From: Jacaranda mimosifolia
Taxonomy: Eukaryota > Streptophyta > Magnoliopsida > Lamiales > Bignoniaceae
Direction of reading: 5' to 3'
NCBI GenBank assembly: GCA_018894105.1
Contig: CM032131.1
Span: 1,514,501 to 1,578,500, forward strand
DNA: 64,000 nt
Both the position numbers and the translations under genes were made by a program. The notes beneath the pieces are model-generated. The model was not told the DNA's origin. It saw only the letters and a program-made list of their open reading frames with translations, and searched no databases. This document shows positions 35,254-48,425 of this stretch, in pieces (positions within the stretch are counted from its first letter, which is position 1; each line of letters begins with the position of its first letter).

Positions 35254-36381
35254 AAGTTTCTACCTCCTTGGTTTCTCAATAAGTCAATTGGATGATGAGT
35301 ACTTGCCCATCTCAAGTCCACATGTAAACTTCTTACAATGGGATCATGAAAACTCATCTAGAACACCAATATCCAATTTAATAGAGGGGAACATTGACAA
35401 GTCCACATGTAAACTTCTATATGTCCTCCTTAATCAACATTAATTAATTCTTTCTTTCACTATAGTGTAAGAATGAAATAAGCTTTAAAAATATCATTCA
35501 TAGAGTTAAGGAATTAAGTCATATTTCAATGTTTCATAAATTGTTATACAATACATTTTCAACTACTAAAATAGCAATCTATGAGTAGTTTCAATGAAGT
35601 AATTATCTTCTGATATGAACTCCTTGCCGGTGTTTGAAGAAAAAACAAATTACAAACTAAATCCTTGGGGCTTCCCAATGACGGTCACAAAATCATTACA
35701 ATCAAATGAAAGCCAACAAATAATAACATAAAAATATTAACTATAATGTACACTAATCCTCGTAATATTCCAAATGGATACAGTCCAAAATCCAAATATA
35801 CAATTGATAGGCTACATCAAAGCCTTTTCACTTATCAATTATGTCTGTGACATATCATTAGACTCTCCTAGCAACTAATTAACCTACAATAAAATACATA
35901 TTTTTACTAATAGATATGCTACAATAGACATACAATTCTCCTAAAAAATAAAGTAAAGATAACAATCATTAATATATACAACAATTCCAAATAAACAAAA
36001 ATAAAAAAAACATATCTCTTGCCGGGGAAAAAACTTAAACATATACATAATTCCACACTTTGTTTTTCAAAAATTGAACAATAAGAAAAAATCAACATAT
36101 AAAAATATTGATCAATACATAATTAAAAAACACAATTCATACAATTTAACCTAGAGTGTTGACTAATAAGTTATTCAAAAACACATTTTATATAATTATA
36201 AATTCACAATAAAATAATTACCTTTTTCAATGCTAAAAATATACCAAATTTCAACCTCTACACCTGCACAATTAAATAAAAATATTATATAATCATAACA
36301 AAATTCAAAAAAAATTAAAAATTCAAATAAAAAAAATAGAAAATGTTGGTGGCTCCTACTAAAAAGTGGGAGCCACCGACG

Positions 36382-36437
36382 GAGGCCAGCTGCTGCTGAC
36401 CTCCGGTTGAGACCAGAGGTCAGCAGCTGCTGGCCTC
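36382..36437. repeat. GC-rich 22-bp-stem hairpin
   Basis: The arms at 36382-36403 and 36416-36437 are inverted repeats with two mismatches, around a 12-bp loop. The local GC content is far above the surrounding AT-rich sequence. It lies inside the CACTA element beyond its gene. Confidence 0.85.
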
Positions 36438-36837
36438 TGGTGCTACGCCAATAGCTGCCGCTGCCTCCGACGACCAGCTGCCAACATTTTAACAAAAAAA
36501 AAAAAAAAAAAAACAACAACAACTCTTACCTATGAGGGATTGCTACAGTAGCGGGAGAGAGGCAGCAGGTTTGGCGAAATGTTTTGGGGGGGCTGGCCAC
36601 GGGTGTGGGGGGGAAGGTTTGGGCAATTTAATTACTTTCTTTTTCTTTTCTTTTAATATTTTGTTTTTATATATTTGTTTTATATTTAAATTTTAAACTT
36701 TTACTTAATCATAATAATTTATACTTTAAATGGTAAATTTTTTAAAAACTTTAAATTCAATACTTCATTATTCAATAGTTTAATGTATGATTTTGAAATT
36801 CATATTTATGTACTTAATATTTTTATATATTATATTT

Positions 36838-37105
36838 TAATGACCGAATTAGTGACCCCAATTATCAGTCACTAAAATTAGTGACCGATGAAAATTTAAA
36901 GTGACCAACTTAGTGACCGAATTTAATTTCGGTCGCTAATTAGTGACCGAATTAGTGATTGACGCAAGGGGGTCACTGATGTGGTCATTAATTGGTCACT
37001 AAGTGGTCACAATTTTATTAAAAAAAATATTTTTAGATCGGTCATTAATCGGTCACTGATCAGTCGCTAATTAGTGACCGAAAAATTCGGTCACTAAAAC
37101 CCCCC
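36838..37105. repeat. Right subterminal repeat array of the CACTA element
   Basis: About a dozen copies of TTAGTGACCGA and its reverse complement lie just inside the right terminus, in the same motif family as the left array but over a shorter span. Confidence 0.88.
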
Positions 37106-37484
37106 TTTTTTTGTAGTGAGAGATTCAAAAATAATTTTGGAACTAGCAACGATTGGACCAAACTCACCAATAGTAAATATGAAGCACTTTCATTGGTACT
37201 TTAAAATCCATCTTATCTAGTTACCTCTTTAGAGTTACCCTTAAATTCCCATGTACGTGTTATCATGCTTTACTTTGTATATCAATCTTATCCCTAAGCC
37301 CAGGGGTGTAAAATTAGTCCGACTCACGGGCTTATGAGTCAACTTAATTATAATTTGATTTGAGTTTGGACTTTTTTAAGTTCTAATTTTATAATAAGTC
37401 GAGTTTAAACTCTAATAGTTTAATTGTTTGATTACTTACAAATTTTTTTGTATTCTTAAATATTTTTTTAACATTAATTAAATA

Positions 37485-40389
37485 TGTAACACCCCAAATT
37501 TTGAGGTCATAAAATAAAATAAAATATAAAATTGATAAGTTTGGCTAGATTAATTTTGAGATAGATTTAATTATAATTTAGAATTAAATATTTACAATTG
37601 AGGGGATTAAATTGTAAATAAGAGAATGACTCATTTGTTTAAAATTCCAAAGTTTAGGGGGTTAATGTGAGTAAGTTAAAAGTTGGATGACTTCAAAATA
37701 ATTGAATTTGAACTTAATTGCCTAAGAACAGAAATGTTAGGGGGCCAATGCACAAATATTAAAACTTTCAGGACCGGAGTTAAAGTTTTGGAGTCAATAT
37801 GTAATGCGGTTAAAAGTTGTGGGCGCAATTGAAGTCGGCTAGGAAGTTTTGGGGTCAATTTGAGAAGACCCGAAATATCTTTATATATATAATCTAAGGA
37901 TGGGATATAATTTTATTTAATTTTCAAAATCGACCCCACTCCATAGCTCGACTTGTGAACGGCTGAAAAATGACCGTAAAACCTAAAACCAACTCTATAG
38001 GAAGCTTCTTCTTACTGAGGAGAGCAAAACCATACCAAAAACATTGAAAACCATCGAGGAAATCGCTAGCAACGATGAGACCGACCGCGAGACGATGGCG
38101 AGTTGGTGGTTTCGCCATTTCCGTCGGCGAAAAGTGATTGGCCTGGTTTAGGTGGGTTTTGGTCGCAGGGGCATGGGCAAGGTGGTGGTGATGTCAATTT
38201 AGTGTTTTGACTATCAGTGGCGGAGGAATTGAAGTGGTGTCATGATAGAAGCAGGTTAGGGTTTCACAACGGTCTTACCTCAATTCGCCAACGTAGACGT
38301 GGCGGAGTTAGGAATTGATCAGGGTATTTTGTTGGGCTTGATGGGATGTGTTTGCTGGTGGTAACAGTTCTATCTCTAGCAGCATTGTGGTGGCAAGTTG
38401 ACAGACGACTCGAAATGTGATTTTGAGTCCATCTAAACTATCTCTAGCGTGAGATTGGATCTCGATTTGATCCAATTGGGTAAATATCATATCGAATGTT
38501 AATTCGTTTGATTTTTACAATTCTAATTCAATGTCTATTGAATTAGGATTATTAAAATGTAATTTCACTCGATCTGATTATTGATTTGTATATATTGAAC
38601 AACATTGATTATAATTCTAAGTTTAATAAATTAAGAAAAATTTATTTTAAATTATACTCCTAGACCGACAAAATAGAATGTTGTGAACAAAATATAGTTA
38701 AGCTTAATCCGCAGATCAAGTCACATAAATAGTAGAACGAAAATGGATTATCCAACTTGGAGTTGATAGACTCATGCCCAACTAATTTAAGAATCTGAAC
38801 CCTTGTTACGTAACTAAAATAAGTGAAGTGATGAATGGAGTTGTTGGGATTAGCTACTCAAGAATTACACCAGGTAACTTATAATTAAATTTAAGTATTG
38901 TGGCAACAAATACCTATAGAATATTGGAACCCTAAATGAGACCACAATGATGTAGATTATATCAATAACCCCTTCATTAACTGATTATTTAAGGATTACA
39001 ATATTTAATTGTCTTAAGTATTTAGGTATGAAACCAGGATTCCTGGAACTGTATCAGAATAACCTTACGTTCAATAAAGACAGTAACTATATTTATACTT
39101 CAGATTTAGAGAACTGATAAGATGATAACTTGTGTTATCTTATGATAGTTCTTGGTTTGACTAGGAAGCCAGAACCTGAGTGATCATACAACTAGGGATT
39201 TCTTTGCATTTGTTAGCTGAGTTTTCTTTTATGGGGAAAGAACATATATACTTGTTATGTATCCTTGTCGCTTGATTTCGTTCAATCTATATGTTGAGAA
39301 ATTACCACATATCGCCCCTTTATGCTAATTATGATACCTATTGAACTTATTTATATTGCTTTACATGAAATTGGCGACCCTGTTGGAAAAACTGAAAAAG
39401 AATTTCGAAATAATTACCATGACTATTATCTTGGAATGAACTTGATATGAATCACTTGATTGCTTGTTTGTCATGGAAAATTGAAATGTTAGTTGAAATG
39501 CTATTGGACATGTTACATGATATGCATGAATATAGGAAATACCCTTAAGAGTGGGCTCTAGGATTAGTTACAAAAGATGACCGGGCAGAATGGACCGATG
39601 GTGACTGTTCTTTCTGCTGATACCCATACACATTGTACATATGACCTAGTATCCTAGCCAACTAGAGGTAGTTGTCTATGAATTAGTAGAGGCATGCGGC
39701 TAGCCATGCCCGACATTTGTTTGTTTGTCCAAGCCGATCACTTGGAATTGGAGGAACAAGGGTTTTCATGTTTTCGAAAATGGAGAGACAAAGTAGGAGA
39801 GCCACCAACAAGAAGATTGTGAAAGTGTTTATTAATTTATTTTTGATTAATTTTGCTAGTCAATTGTATTCCTTAAAGAAAAATATGTTGACTCTTTGGT
39901 CACACTTTCAAATTTCTACAAAGGGCAGTGAATTTTGTGAAGTCTCATCATTGGTATGGGATGGTGGTGAGATGGAACACTTTAAACTTTGGCTAAAACC
40001 TTCTCTCACAACTTCTAAAAATTTTAATGATTCTATTTGTTTCCTATATCATATTTGAGAAATTGTCACTTTGTTGTTATTGCTAAGATATCTCACTAAG
40101 TCATTCGATCTTATGTTGTTTTATTGTTATTTTTCATTCTTTACCCCAGATAAGAACGAGTGATGAAGATAGATTAACCCAGGTGACACACGAAGTAATG
40201 AGAGTGATAGAAGTGCTAAGTGTGATTTATGATATTTCGGTTAATAGTTGAACCTCTATTGGATGTTGCTTGTAAAAATTAAATACTTTAACTTTTTAGA
40301 AAAGTACTTTCTGTTATTCAGAAAGCTTGTGGTATAGAATGGATAGCACCTCGATTCAGGAGCAAACGCCTCCTGGTCGGGGCGCTATA
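37485..40389 (+). repeat. Left (5') LTR
   Basis: About 2.9 kb, starting TGTAACACCCC and ending GGGCGCTATA. It contains a segment near the middle (about 37924-38060) that is shortened in the other LTR. Confidence 0.9.
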
Positions 40390-40393
40390 GAGG

Positions 40394-40416
40394 TGGTATA
40401 AGAGTTTAGGTTTGAA
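40394..40416 (+). other. Primer-binding site, initiator tRNA-Met type
   Basis: TGGTATAAGAG followed by TTAGGTTTGA starts four bases after the left LTR. It matches the complement of the plant initiator tRNA-Met 3' end (TGGTATCAGAGCC-AGGTTTCGA) apart from a few mismatches and small gaps. Confidence 0.75.
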
Positions 40417-42479
40417 AACTTGAGCTACACTAGGATATAATCCCTGGAACATGAAAGGTTTGGTTAGTGGAGACTAAGCCTGATTCTGAGATTTGAATAA
40501 GACATGAAAATTTTGGTTAGTAAAGATTAAGTATGACTTTGGAATTTGACTAGGCCATGAATTTTTGGGATAACCTTCAATCCGAAGTATGTGAAGGGTT
40601 ATGGTTGGGCGGACGACCAATGTATAATCCATAACTCCTAAGGTATCGAGCATGTGACTTCTTATTTTTAGGCAAAAAAATATCTTTGGAGACTTGTATT
40701 AGACACGAACTTATTTGAGAGCACTCTAATCGATGTGAAAGCCGATGATCATTTTAAATAGAGCTGAATTGATGAGTAAAAGGTCTTTAAATCAATATTT
40801 GGGACATAAGAGTGTATAGTGACTTAAATGATATTGCTATTTGAGAAACAGTATACTGCTTACTCGAATCTCCTTGGAATATGGAACATTGGGATTAATA
40901 GAGGTTAAGATTGACATGAAAATCTAGTTAGAATGTGAACCTCTGGGATATTATTTAATATCGAAAGAGGAAAGGATTAGTATTAGGGTAGCCAACTAGT
41001 ATCTAATCTACTACTTTTGAGATATCAGGCATATAATGTTAGTGACATCTGGTGGGGTAATATTCTTGGTATCACATTGTAGCTTTAGTGTATTTGTGGT
41101 AATGGAACTTGAGAAGCCAAGGATCATTCTGGAATAATTTGTATTTTGGTTTATAAGTACGGTTGAGGGCCATAGAGTAATATTGTTTCAAAGAAATCAA
41201 TACTTCAGCAGTGAAATTGACGGGTATAGCTGCATCATGGTATTTGAGAGGGAAATAAGGAATATTTCCCATAAGAAAATCTTTTAAGAAAAATATGACT
41301 AATATGTGTGTATGGTTATGATTTAAATGTTTGGGGAAATTAGTTCATAAATAGTAAGAAAACTCATTAGCATGAGCACAAGATGATAGCAAACAAGATA
41401 AGAGAAAAATTGCCTCTAAGGATGAGGTTGCAAAGAGAACATTATAACTTGAGGAGAATGGGATAACATTTGTTAAAAAATGCAAAAGATATTTAAAGTT
41501 GGTACTGGAATCTTAAAGCGAAATATCAGGTAGGGATATAGAAATCAACGAAGGAGGATTTGAAAAGATTAAATGGAAATGACGAGAAAAAGGACTGGAA
41601 CCTTGGTGAAACGGTAAATGCTAAGAGATGGGGACTATTACACCGACATCCTCTAACTAATTATCAAAACTAAAAAATACATAAGACCAGTAACCGAAAA
41701 ATAAAGGATAAAGATTTATATTTGGAAATGAAAAACCTTACCCAAACCCTTGACGACGGAAGACTAGAATCCTAAGTTATGGAAGTTGAAATCATATAAA
41801 CTCTGAACAAGTATATCCATAAGAGCGACCCATTAGCATACATCTATGTAGCAGACGTGATTGGATAACTAATCTTATCGATAATATATCAAATCTAGCT
41901 AGTTTGCTCACCACAAATTAAACCTGTCGGTTAGCCCAATTGAAAGTCTGAATACCTTTAAAGTTCATTTATACACTGATGGAACTGTAGGTAAGACTAG
42001 TGTATGGATAAACCCAGATGTATTAAGTAAACTCCACAAAGTCTTCCACATTTTGATCACCCCGTATCTTTGGGAATGAAATAGCGACTCTGATGTTGAC
42101 CTAACCATTAATAGGTTTAATAAAGAAAGTTCTAGTACTCTTAAAGAATTGGATAGACATATATATTTTCGGCAGCTCGTTCACAAGGTAATTGTATGCA
42201 CGGATTTGAATTCTAGGAACCCTATCACATATTCAAGTACTCTACGATCTACAACAACATAGCAATGTTAGCAACATGCCTCAAGTTGAACGAAAGAGAG
42301 TCCATGGCTCCAGGATCAACTTCGAAAGTCCAGAATCATGATGCGCTAGAAGACGTAAACATATATCGATATGTTACAGCAGACAGTTGCCAAGTAATTG
42401 ACTCAACCCATTCGAATACCACAATGCAAATGCCATGAGCGGAGACACTCAGGAAAGGGAGACAGTGATACCAACTTCC

Positions 42480-44360
42480 TCACGACAGTCTCATAAATAG
42501 ATTATAAAGTGGGACAATATAGGATAGGATTTTGGTTGTAGCAAAATGATGCCTATATGGTTTATTAATAAACATGATTAGGCTAAGTAACTTTAAAAGT
42601 ATTATAAAAGACCTTACAGGAAACATCTCGAACAATTTCTTAGATTTCAATCACTAAAATCTACGAGAGGATTAGCGATTGGAACATAAGGACATTGATT
42701 GAAATGAAAAAGAGTCCTTAGAGTATCAAGAAAAGACCAAGTATCACTGATAAAGACTTATGGGATAATGATGAGAACTGAATAGGCCTCTTTGAACATG
42801 GAATCTAGATGCCTTTTCATATAAGCTACCTGGTCTAAGATGAAAATTTATAATTACCTTAAGAATAAGCCAACATACACTGAGAATAGATATAATGAGA
42901 ATTGTCATATGTTATGATAAGAGTGGCATTAATTAAATTAAATTCATTTAGGTTGACCAATGCTCTTGCAGCACTTGCAGGATGATGTATAGGGTATTAT
43001 GATCTATTAGGTTAGTTTTAACAATTTTGTTAAGGATATCTAATATATTCAAATGGGAGGAAAGAGCTCTATTGTAGTCCCACTTGGAGTTGACAATACT
43101 TATAGGAATACAAACTATATATTTTCTTACCGATTGTGTATTAGTTGAGGGAGATGTATAGTTAAGGGTGTATAAGACCATGAGAAAACAACCGAGTGAT
43201 CCTATTGAGATCAAGGTTATAGTCAATTGAAAACAACTAGGGAATATGTCAGAAATGCAAAACCCATTAGGTTTTACCCAATTTAATGCCAACGGGAAAT
43301 GTTAATTAGTCTTAATCACAAGTCGATTATAGCATAATGGGCAGCTACCAATTAACCAAACTAGAAAGATTGAATATCAAGATGAGAACACTCCAACTGG
43401 AAATATATTGGAAAAGATAAATGTTGGTGCCAAGTCCTTAAGCCAATTTCGTGACTAGGTTCTGGACCAAGGAAGCAGAAGATAAAATCTAATGATAGGG
43501 AAGTGATACCTTTATGGATTATTCATAGACATAACTAGACTAATAATTCTAAAATTATCGTAAAAGACCGTATAGAGAACGCCACAGATATTTGGAATCT
43601 ATTCACCAAAGGTTATGAGGAGACTGGTAATTAGAACATAAGGGCCTTGATTAAAAATGTGAAGGAATCCTCTTAGTGCCAAGAAATGGGCCATGGATTA
43701 TTGATACCAATTTAGGAGATATTCATAAGAATCAAACTAGTCCATTGAGTGCCAAACTAAAACACCTTGCCCACGCAAACTGTTTAGCTCAGTGTAAAGA
43801 TGTATAGTTTATCTAAGGAGGTTGAACTAAGTTGAGAATGTTCTTAGTTAGAAGTTGGAGGGAAAGGTATTCTGGGAATTACTTCTTTATTCATGATATA
43901 GGTACTACGGACTAAAACAATGTCATTTGGGTTATCAAGATCCTATAACGTTTGCGGACATGATATACAGGATGTTTTGATTTATAGGATCAATTTCTAA
44001 TGATTCTACTAAGGACATCTGGTGAACTTGGGATCAAAGGAAGAGTCATACTACATCTACACTTGAGATTATGGAGGCCTACAGGAATACCAAGCATGTG
44101 TTAAATTAATAATCTGAGTATCAATTGGGAAGAAAGTACATTCAAAGGTGTATAACCTCATGAGAAATAGCAAAGTGACCCTACTAAAACCAAGAATTTT
44201 AGACGATTGATAATATATAAGAGATATGTTAATAAATACAAAGTCATTTAGGTTTTGCCCATTAATATCACAAGTGTATTCAAGATTTTGTTAGGTGGTG
44301 GATATATTGATTCACTTAAACTAGGAAGATTGACGACCTTAATACATGAGGAAAGGTATG
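42480..44360. repeat. Diverged tandem duplication in LTR-element interior
   Basis: Two copies of about 0.95-0.98 kb, strongly diverged, occupy the second half of the interior. Anchors: ACATTGATTGAAATG near 42693 with CCTTGATTAAAAATG near 43652; GGTGTATAAGACCATGAG near 43165 with GGTGTATAACCTCATGAG near 44149; and CATTAGGTTTTACCCA near 43264 with CATTTAGGTTTTGCCCA near 44245. Confidence 0.7.
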
Positions 44361-45270
44361 AAGAAATCCTGTGAAATGAAGAAGAAAAATTAGCTTGTGC
44401 TAGTTATTATTTCTCTTATAGAATGTACAGAATGGTTTTATGCATCTATGCTCTCACTAAAGATTAGAATACAAGAAAAGGATTGTAGTTACCCCAAGAA
44501 ACTTAAATCCTGAAAGCAGAATTATCCCATTAGGAATATATGACTTGTCGCTTTAGGTTACCACACTAAAACAAACTCATTCTTGTGAATATGAATTATA
44601 GTATGTTATCTAGGTATAAACATCCGAATCGAAATAATTCAATCCTACCAGAGTCGACACCACTGTAAGTCGAAGAAGATTGAAGAATATGTCAAGACTA
44701 AGAGTTTCTTAGGCTTGAAAATTCATGTTAAATATGAGCTTCCTAAGGTCATAGATCCACTAATGAAAATAATTGAAACGAGATTGATATTTGAATAAAT
44801 GAAGATGTGTAGAGAATTTTGAGAATTTAAGAGATGGATTAATCTTGATACTAGTTTTACCATTCTTTAGGAAACTTAAGCAAATGTCAAATATGCCTAT
44901 GCCTTGAAATGAATATTGGGATCATGAAGGAATGATATCACATACATTGGAAAGGCTTGAGACATAGGAACATATGATATTGCCGGACATGGGATATAGA
45001 AGACAACCCCAAACACATGAGGAAATAAGAAATGCTCAAGTAAGTGTGAGTAGATGAAAATCCACAACAATGATTCCCACTAAGAGGATTTCCACTTTTT
45101 ATGACAAAATAAGAGTCACTTGACACAGGAGAAAGAAATATATGAAACCAATTAGATTAAAGGAAATAGGAATCTATAGCCAAATTATCCTTGAGAATAG
45201 TAAGATGGTAGGTGATGACACTATAAGATCTTTCATATGCTAGAGAAGAATCTGGGGACCAGATTCCCTT

Positions 45271-45284
45271 AAGGGGGGAAGAGT
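45271..45284 (+). other. Polypurine tract
   Basis: AAGGGGGGAAGAGT lies directly upstream of the right LTR, the expected place for plus-strand DNA priming in an LTR retrotransposon. Confidence 0.8.
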
Positions 45285-48108
45285 TGGAACACCCCAAATT
45301 TTGAGGTCATAAAATAAAATAAAATATAAAATCGATAAGTTTGACTAGATTAATTTTGGGATAGATTTAATTATAATCTACAATTAAATATTTACAATTG
45401 AGGGGATTAAATTGTAAATAAGAAAAGGACTCGATTGTCTAAAATTTCAAAGTTTAGAGTGTTAATGTGAGCAAGTTAAAAAGACTTTAAAATAATTGAA
45501 TTTGGACTTAATTGCCCAAAAACAGAATGTTAAGGGGCCAATGCACAAATACTAAAACTTTCAGGAACAGAGTTAAAGTTTTAGGGTCAATATGTAAGGC
45601 GGTTAGAAGTTGTGGGCACAATTGAAGTCGGCTAGGAAGTTTTGGGGTCAATTTGAAAAGACCCAAAAATATATTTATATATATAATCGAAGGACGGGAT
45701 TTTATTTAATTTCCAAAATCAACCCTACCAAGGAAAACCCGACAACGATAAGGCCGACAGTAAGGCAGTGGCAGGTTGGTGGTTTCGCTATTTTCAATGG
45801 CGAAAAGTGACTGGGTTTAGGTAGGTTTTAGTCAACATGGCATGGGCAAGGTGGTGGTGGTGGTGTCAATTTAGTGTTTTGACTGGCGGTAGGGGAGGAA
45901 TTGGAGTGGTGGCGCGATGGCGATGGATTAGGGTTTCGCGGCAGTCTTAGCTTAATTCACGAGCGTAGAGGTGGCGGAATTAGGAATTGATTAGAGCGTT
46001 TTGTTGGGCTTGATGAGATGCATCTTCTGGTGGTAACAGTTATATCTCCAGCAACGGAACACGGCGGCGGCCGGCGGAAAGTTGACAGACGACTTAAAAT
46101 GTGATTTTGAGTCCTTCTAGGCTATCCTCAGCTTGAGATAGGATCTCAGTTCGATCCAATTGTGTAAATTTCATATCAAATGTTAATTCTATTGATTTTT
46201 ACAATTCCAATTCAATGTTTATTGAATTAGGATTATTAAAATGTAATTTTGCTTGAGACGATAATTGATTTGTATATATTGAACAAAATTGTTCATAATT
46301 CTAAGTTTAATAAATTAAGAAAAGTAACTTAAAATTATACTCCTAGACTCGAAAAAATAGTACGTTGTGAACAAAATATAGTTAAGCTTAATTTGAAGAT
46401 CAAGTCACATAAATAGTAGAATGAAAATGGATTATCCAACTTATAGTTGATAGACTCGTGCCCAACTAATTTAAGAATCTAGACCCTTATCATGTAAAAA
46501 AAATAAGTAAAGTGATGAATGGAGTTGTTGGGTTTAGCTACTCAAGAAATACATCAAGTAACTTATAATTAAACTTGAGTGTTGTGGCAATAAATACCTA
46601 TAGAATATTAGAACCCTAAACGAGACCACAATGATATAGATTATATCAATAACCCCTTCGTCAACTGATTAGTTAAGGATTACTATATTTAATTGTCTTA
46701 AGTATTTAGGTATGAAACCAGGATTCTTGGAACTGTATCAGAATAACCTTAAGTTCGATAAAGACAGTAACTATATTTATACTTAAGATTCAGAGGATTG
46801 ATAAGATGATAACTCAGGTTATCTTATGATAGTTCTCTGTTTGACTAGGAAGCCAGGACATGAACGATCATACAATTAGGAATTTCTCTGCATTTGTCAG
46901 TAAGTTTATACTCATTAGCGTGAAATTTCTTTGCTGGGAAAAGAACATATATACTTGTTATATATCCTGGTCACTTGATTCCTTTCAATCTACGTGTTGA
47001 GAAATTACCACACATCGCCCCTTTATGTTGATTATGATACCCATTGAACTTTATTTATATTGTTTTACCTGAAATTGACAATCGTGTTGGGAAAATTGAA
47101 AAGGAATTTCAAAATAGTGTTCTATTAGTGCCATGACTATTATCTTGGAATGAACTCGATATGAATCGCTTGATTGCTTGTTTGTCATGGTAAATTGAAA
47201 TGTTAGTTGAAATGTTGTTGGACATGTTACATGATATGCATGAATATAAGTAATACCGTTGAGGGTGGGCCTTGGAATCAATTACAAAAGACGATCGGGC
47301 AGAACGGACTGACGGTGACTCTTATTTTGGCTGATACCTGCACATGCTGTACATATGACCCAGTATCCTAGCCAACTGGAGGTAGTTATCTACGAACTGC
47401 TAGAGGCATGTGGCTAGCCATGCCCGACGTTTGTTTGTTTGTCCAAGCCAATCACTTAGAATTGGAGGAATAAGGATTTTTATGTTTTCGAAAGTAGAGA
47501 GACAATGTAGGAGAACCACCAACAGCAAGATTGCGAAAGTGTTTATTAATTTATTTTTGATTAATTTTGCTAGTCAGTTGTATTCCTTAAAGAAAAATAT
47601 GTTGACTCTTTGGTCACACTTGAAATTCAAATTTCTACAAAAGGCAGTGAATTTTGGGAAGTCTCATCATTGGTATGGGAAGGTGGTGAGATGGAACACT
47701 TGAAGCTTTGACTAAAACCTTCTCTCACGACTCCTGAAAATTTTAATTCTTCTATTTGTTTCCTATATCTTATTTGAAAAATTGTCACTCTGTTGTTATT
47801 GGTAAGATATCTCACTAAGTCATTCGTGCTTACGTTGTTTTATTGTTATTTTTTGTTCTTTACCCCTGATAAGAACGAGTAACGAAGATAGATTAACCCA
47901 GGTGATACATGAGGTAATGAGGGTGATAGAAGTGTTTAGCGTGATTTATGATATTTCAGTTCATAATTGAACCTCTGTTGGATGTTGCTTGTAAAAATTA
48001 AATACTTTGAATTTTTAGAAAAATACTTTCTATTATTCAGAAAGCTTGCTGTATAGAATGGGTAGCACCTCGCTTGGGGAGCAAGCACCTCTCGATCAGG
48101 GTGCTACA
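45285..48108 (+). repeat. Right (3') LTR
   Basis: About 2.8 kb, starting TGGAACACCCC (the T of TGTAAC replaced by G) and ending GTGCTACA. It is collinear with the left LTR, with substitutions and one sizeable deletion. Confidence 0.9.
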
Positions 48109-48425
48109 AAACAATTATTATATATTAATAATTTATTTTTTATTTTTAAATATTTTGCATATATCGACTAAATAATTTTTATATATTAACAATTTAATAT
48201 TTATTCAATGGTAAAATTACTTAGGCAGTTCATTAATCAAGCTGAGCTAGAAACTTGACTAATATTGAGCTCGCAAACTTGAGCGCAAGCTCTTTTTCCT
48301 TGTTTTAAGCTCAATATCGAGCCAATAGGAAAAGGCTCATCAAGCTCGACCTTGAACTTATTCATCAAACTCAACTCGAGCTCGACTCGAGTAAACCTCT
48401 AGGTATAGGTATCCAACTTTTATAT

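Larger units (their letters stand above)
31608..37118. mobile_element. CACTA (En/Spm) transposon with complete ends and AGA target duplication
   Basis: The element begins CACTACTAAAAAA at 31608 and ends TTTTTTTGTAGTG at 37118, the classic CACTA termini. The 3-bp direct repeat AGA flanks both sides (31605-31607 and 37119-37121). Dense subterminal repeats fill about 0.65 kb at the left and 0.27 kb at the right. One minus-strand spliced gene of the Transposase_24 family lies at 32546-34392. I find no TNP2 (Transposase_21) catalytic domain, so it is probably non-autonomous. 34393-36837 holds palindromes, an internal duplication and a GC-rich hairpin but no recognisable coding sequence. Confidence 0.92.
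37485..48108 (+). mobile_element. LTR retrotransposon, LARD-like, non-coding interior
   Basis: Two long direct repeats (37485-40389 and 45285-48108) begin TG(T/G)AACACCCCAAATTTTGAGG and end GCTA(T/C)A. Flanking 5-mers are AAATA and AAACA. A primer site complementary to initiator tRNA-Met follows the left LTR, and a polypurine tract precedes the right one, which fixes the plus orientation. The interior, 40390-45284, shows no gag, protease, reverse transcriptase, RNase H or integrase motif in any frame. Long LTRs and a non-coding interior match the LARD type. The LTRs differ by many substitutions and by an indel of roughly 80 bp near 37930-38060, so the insertion is old. Confidence 0.88.
37302..48425. 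repeat. Older hAT-like MITE split by the LTR element (tentative)
   Basis: 37307-37484 begins CAGGGGTGTAAA-TTAG, and 48109-48405 ends GTAAACCTCTAGG after GAGCTC/CTCGAG-rich sequence. These resemble the two ends of one hAT-type MITE of the kind found at 23763-24063. The LTR retrotransposon sits between them. No target duplication was confirmed. Confidence 0.35.

Noticed and set aside
36196..36522. A 108-codon minus-strand ORF across the GC-rich hairpin
   Set aside because: Its middle is the inverted repeat and its ends are poly-Phe/AT tracts; no family resemblance.
39717..40058. A 113-codon ORF in the left LTR matched by a 97-codon ORF in the right LTR (47410-47703)
   Set aside because: The similarity is simply the similarity of the two LTRs. 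The ORFs differ in start, end and frame at their tails and resemble no retroelement protein, so coding is not supported.
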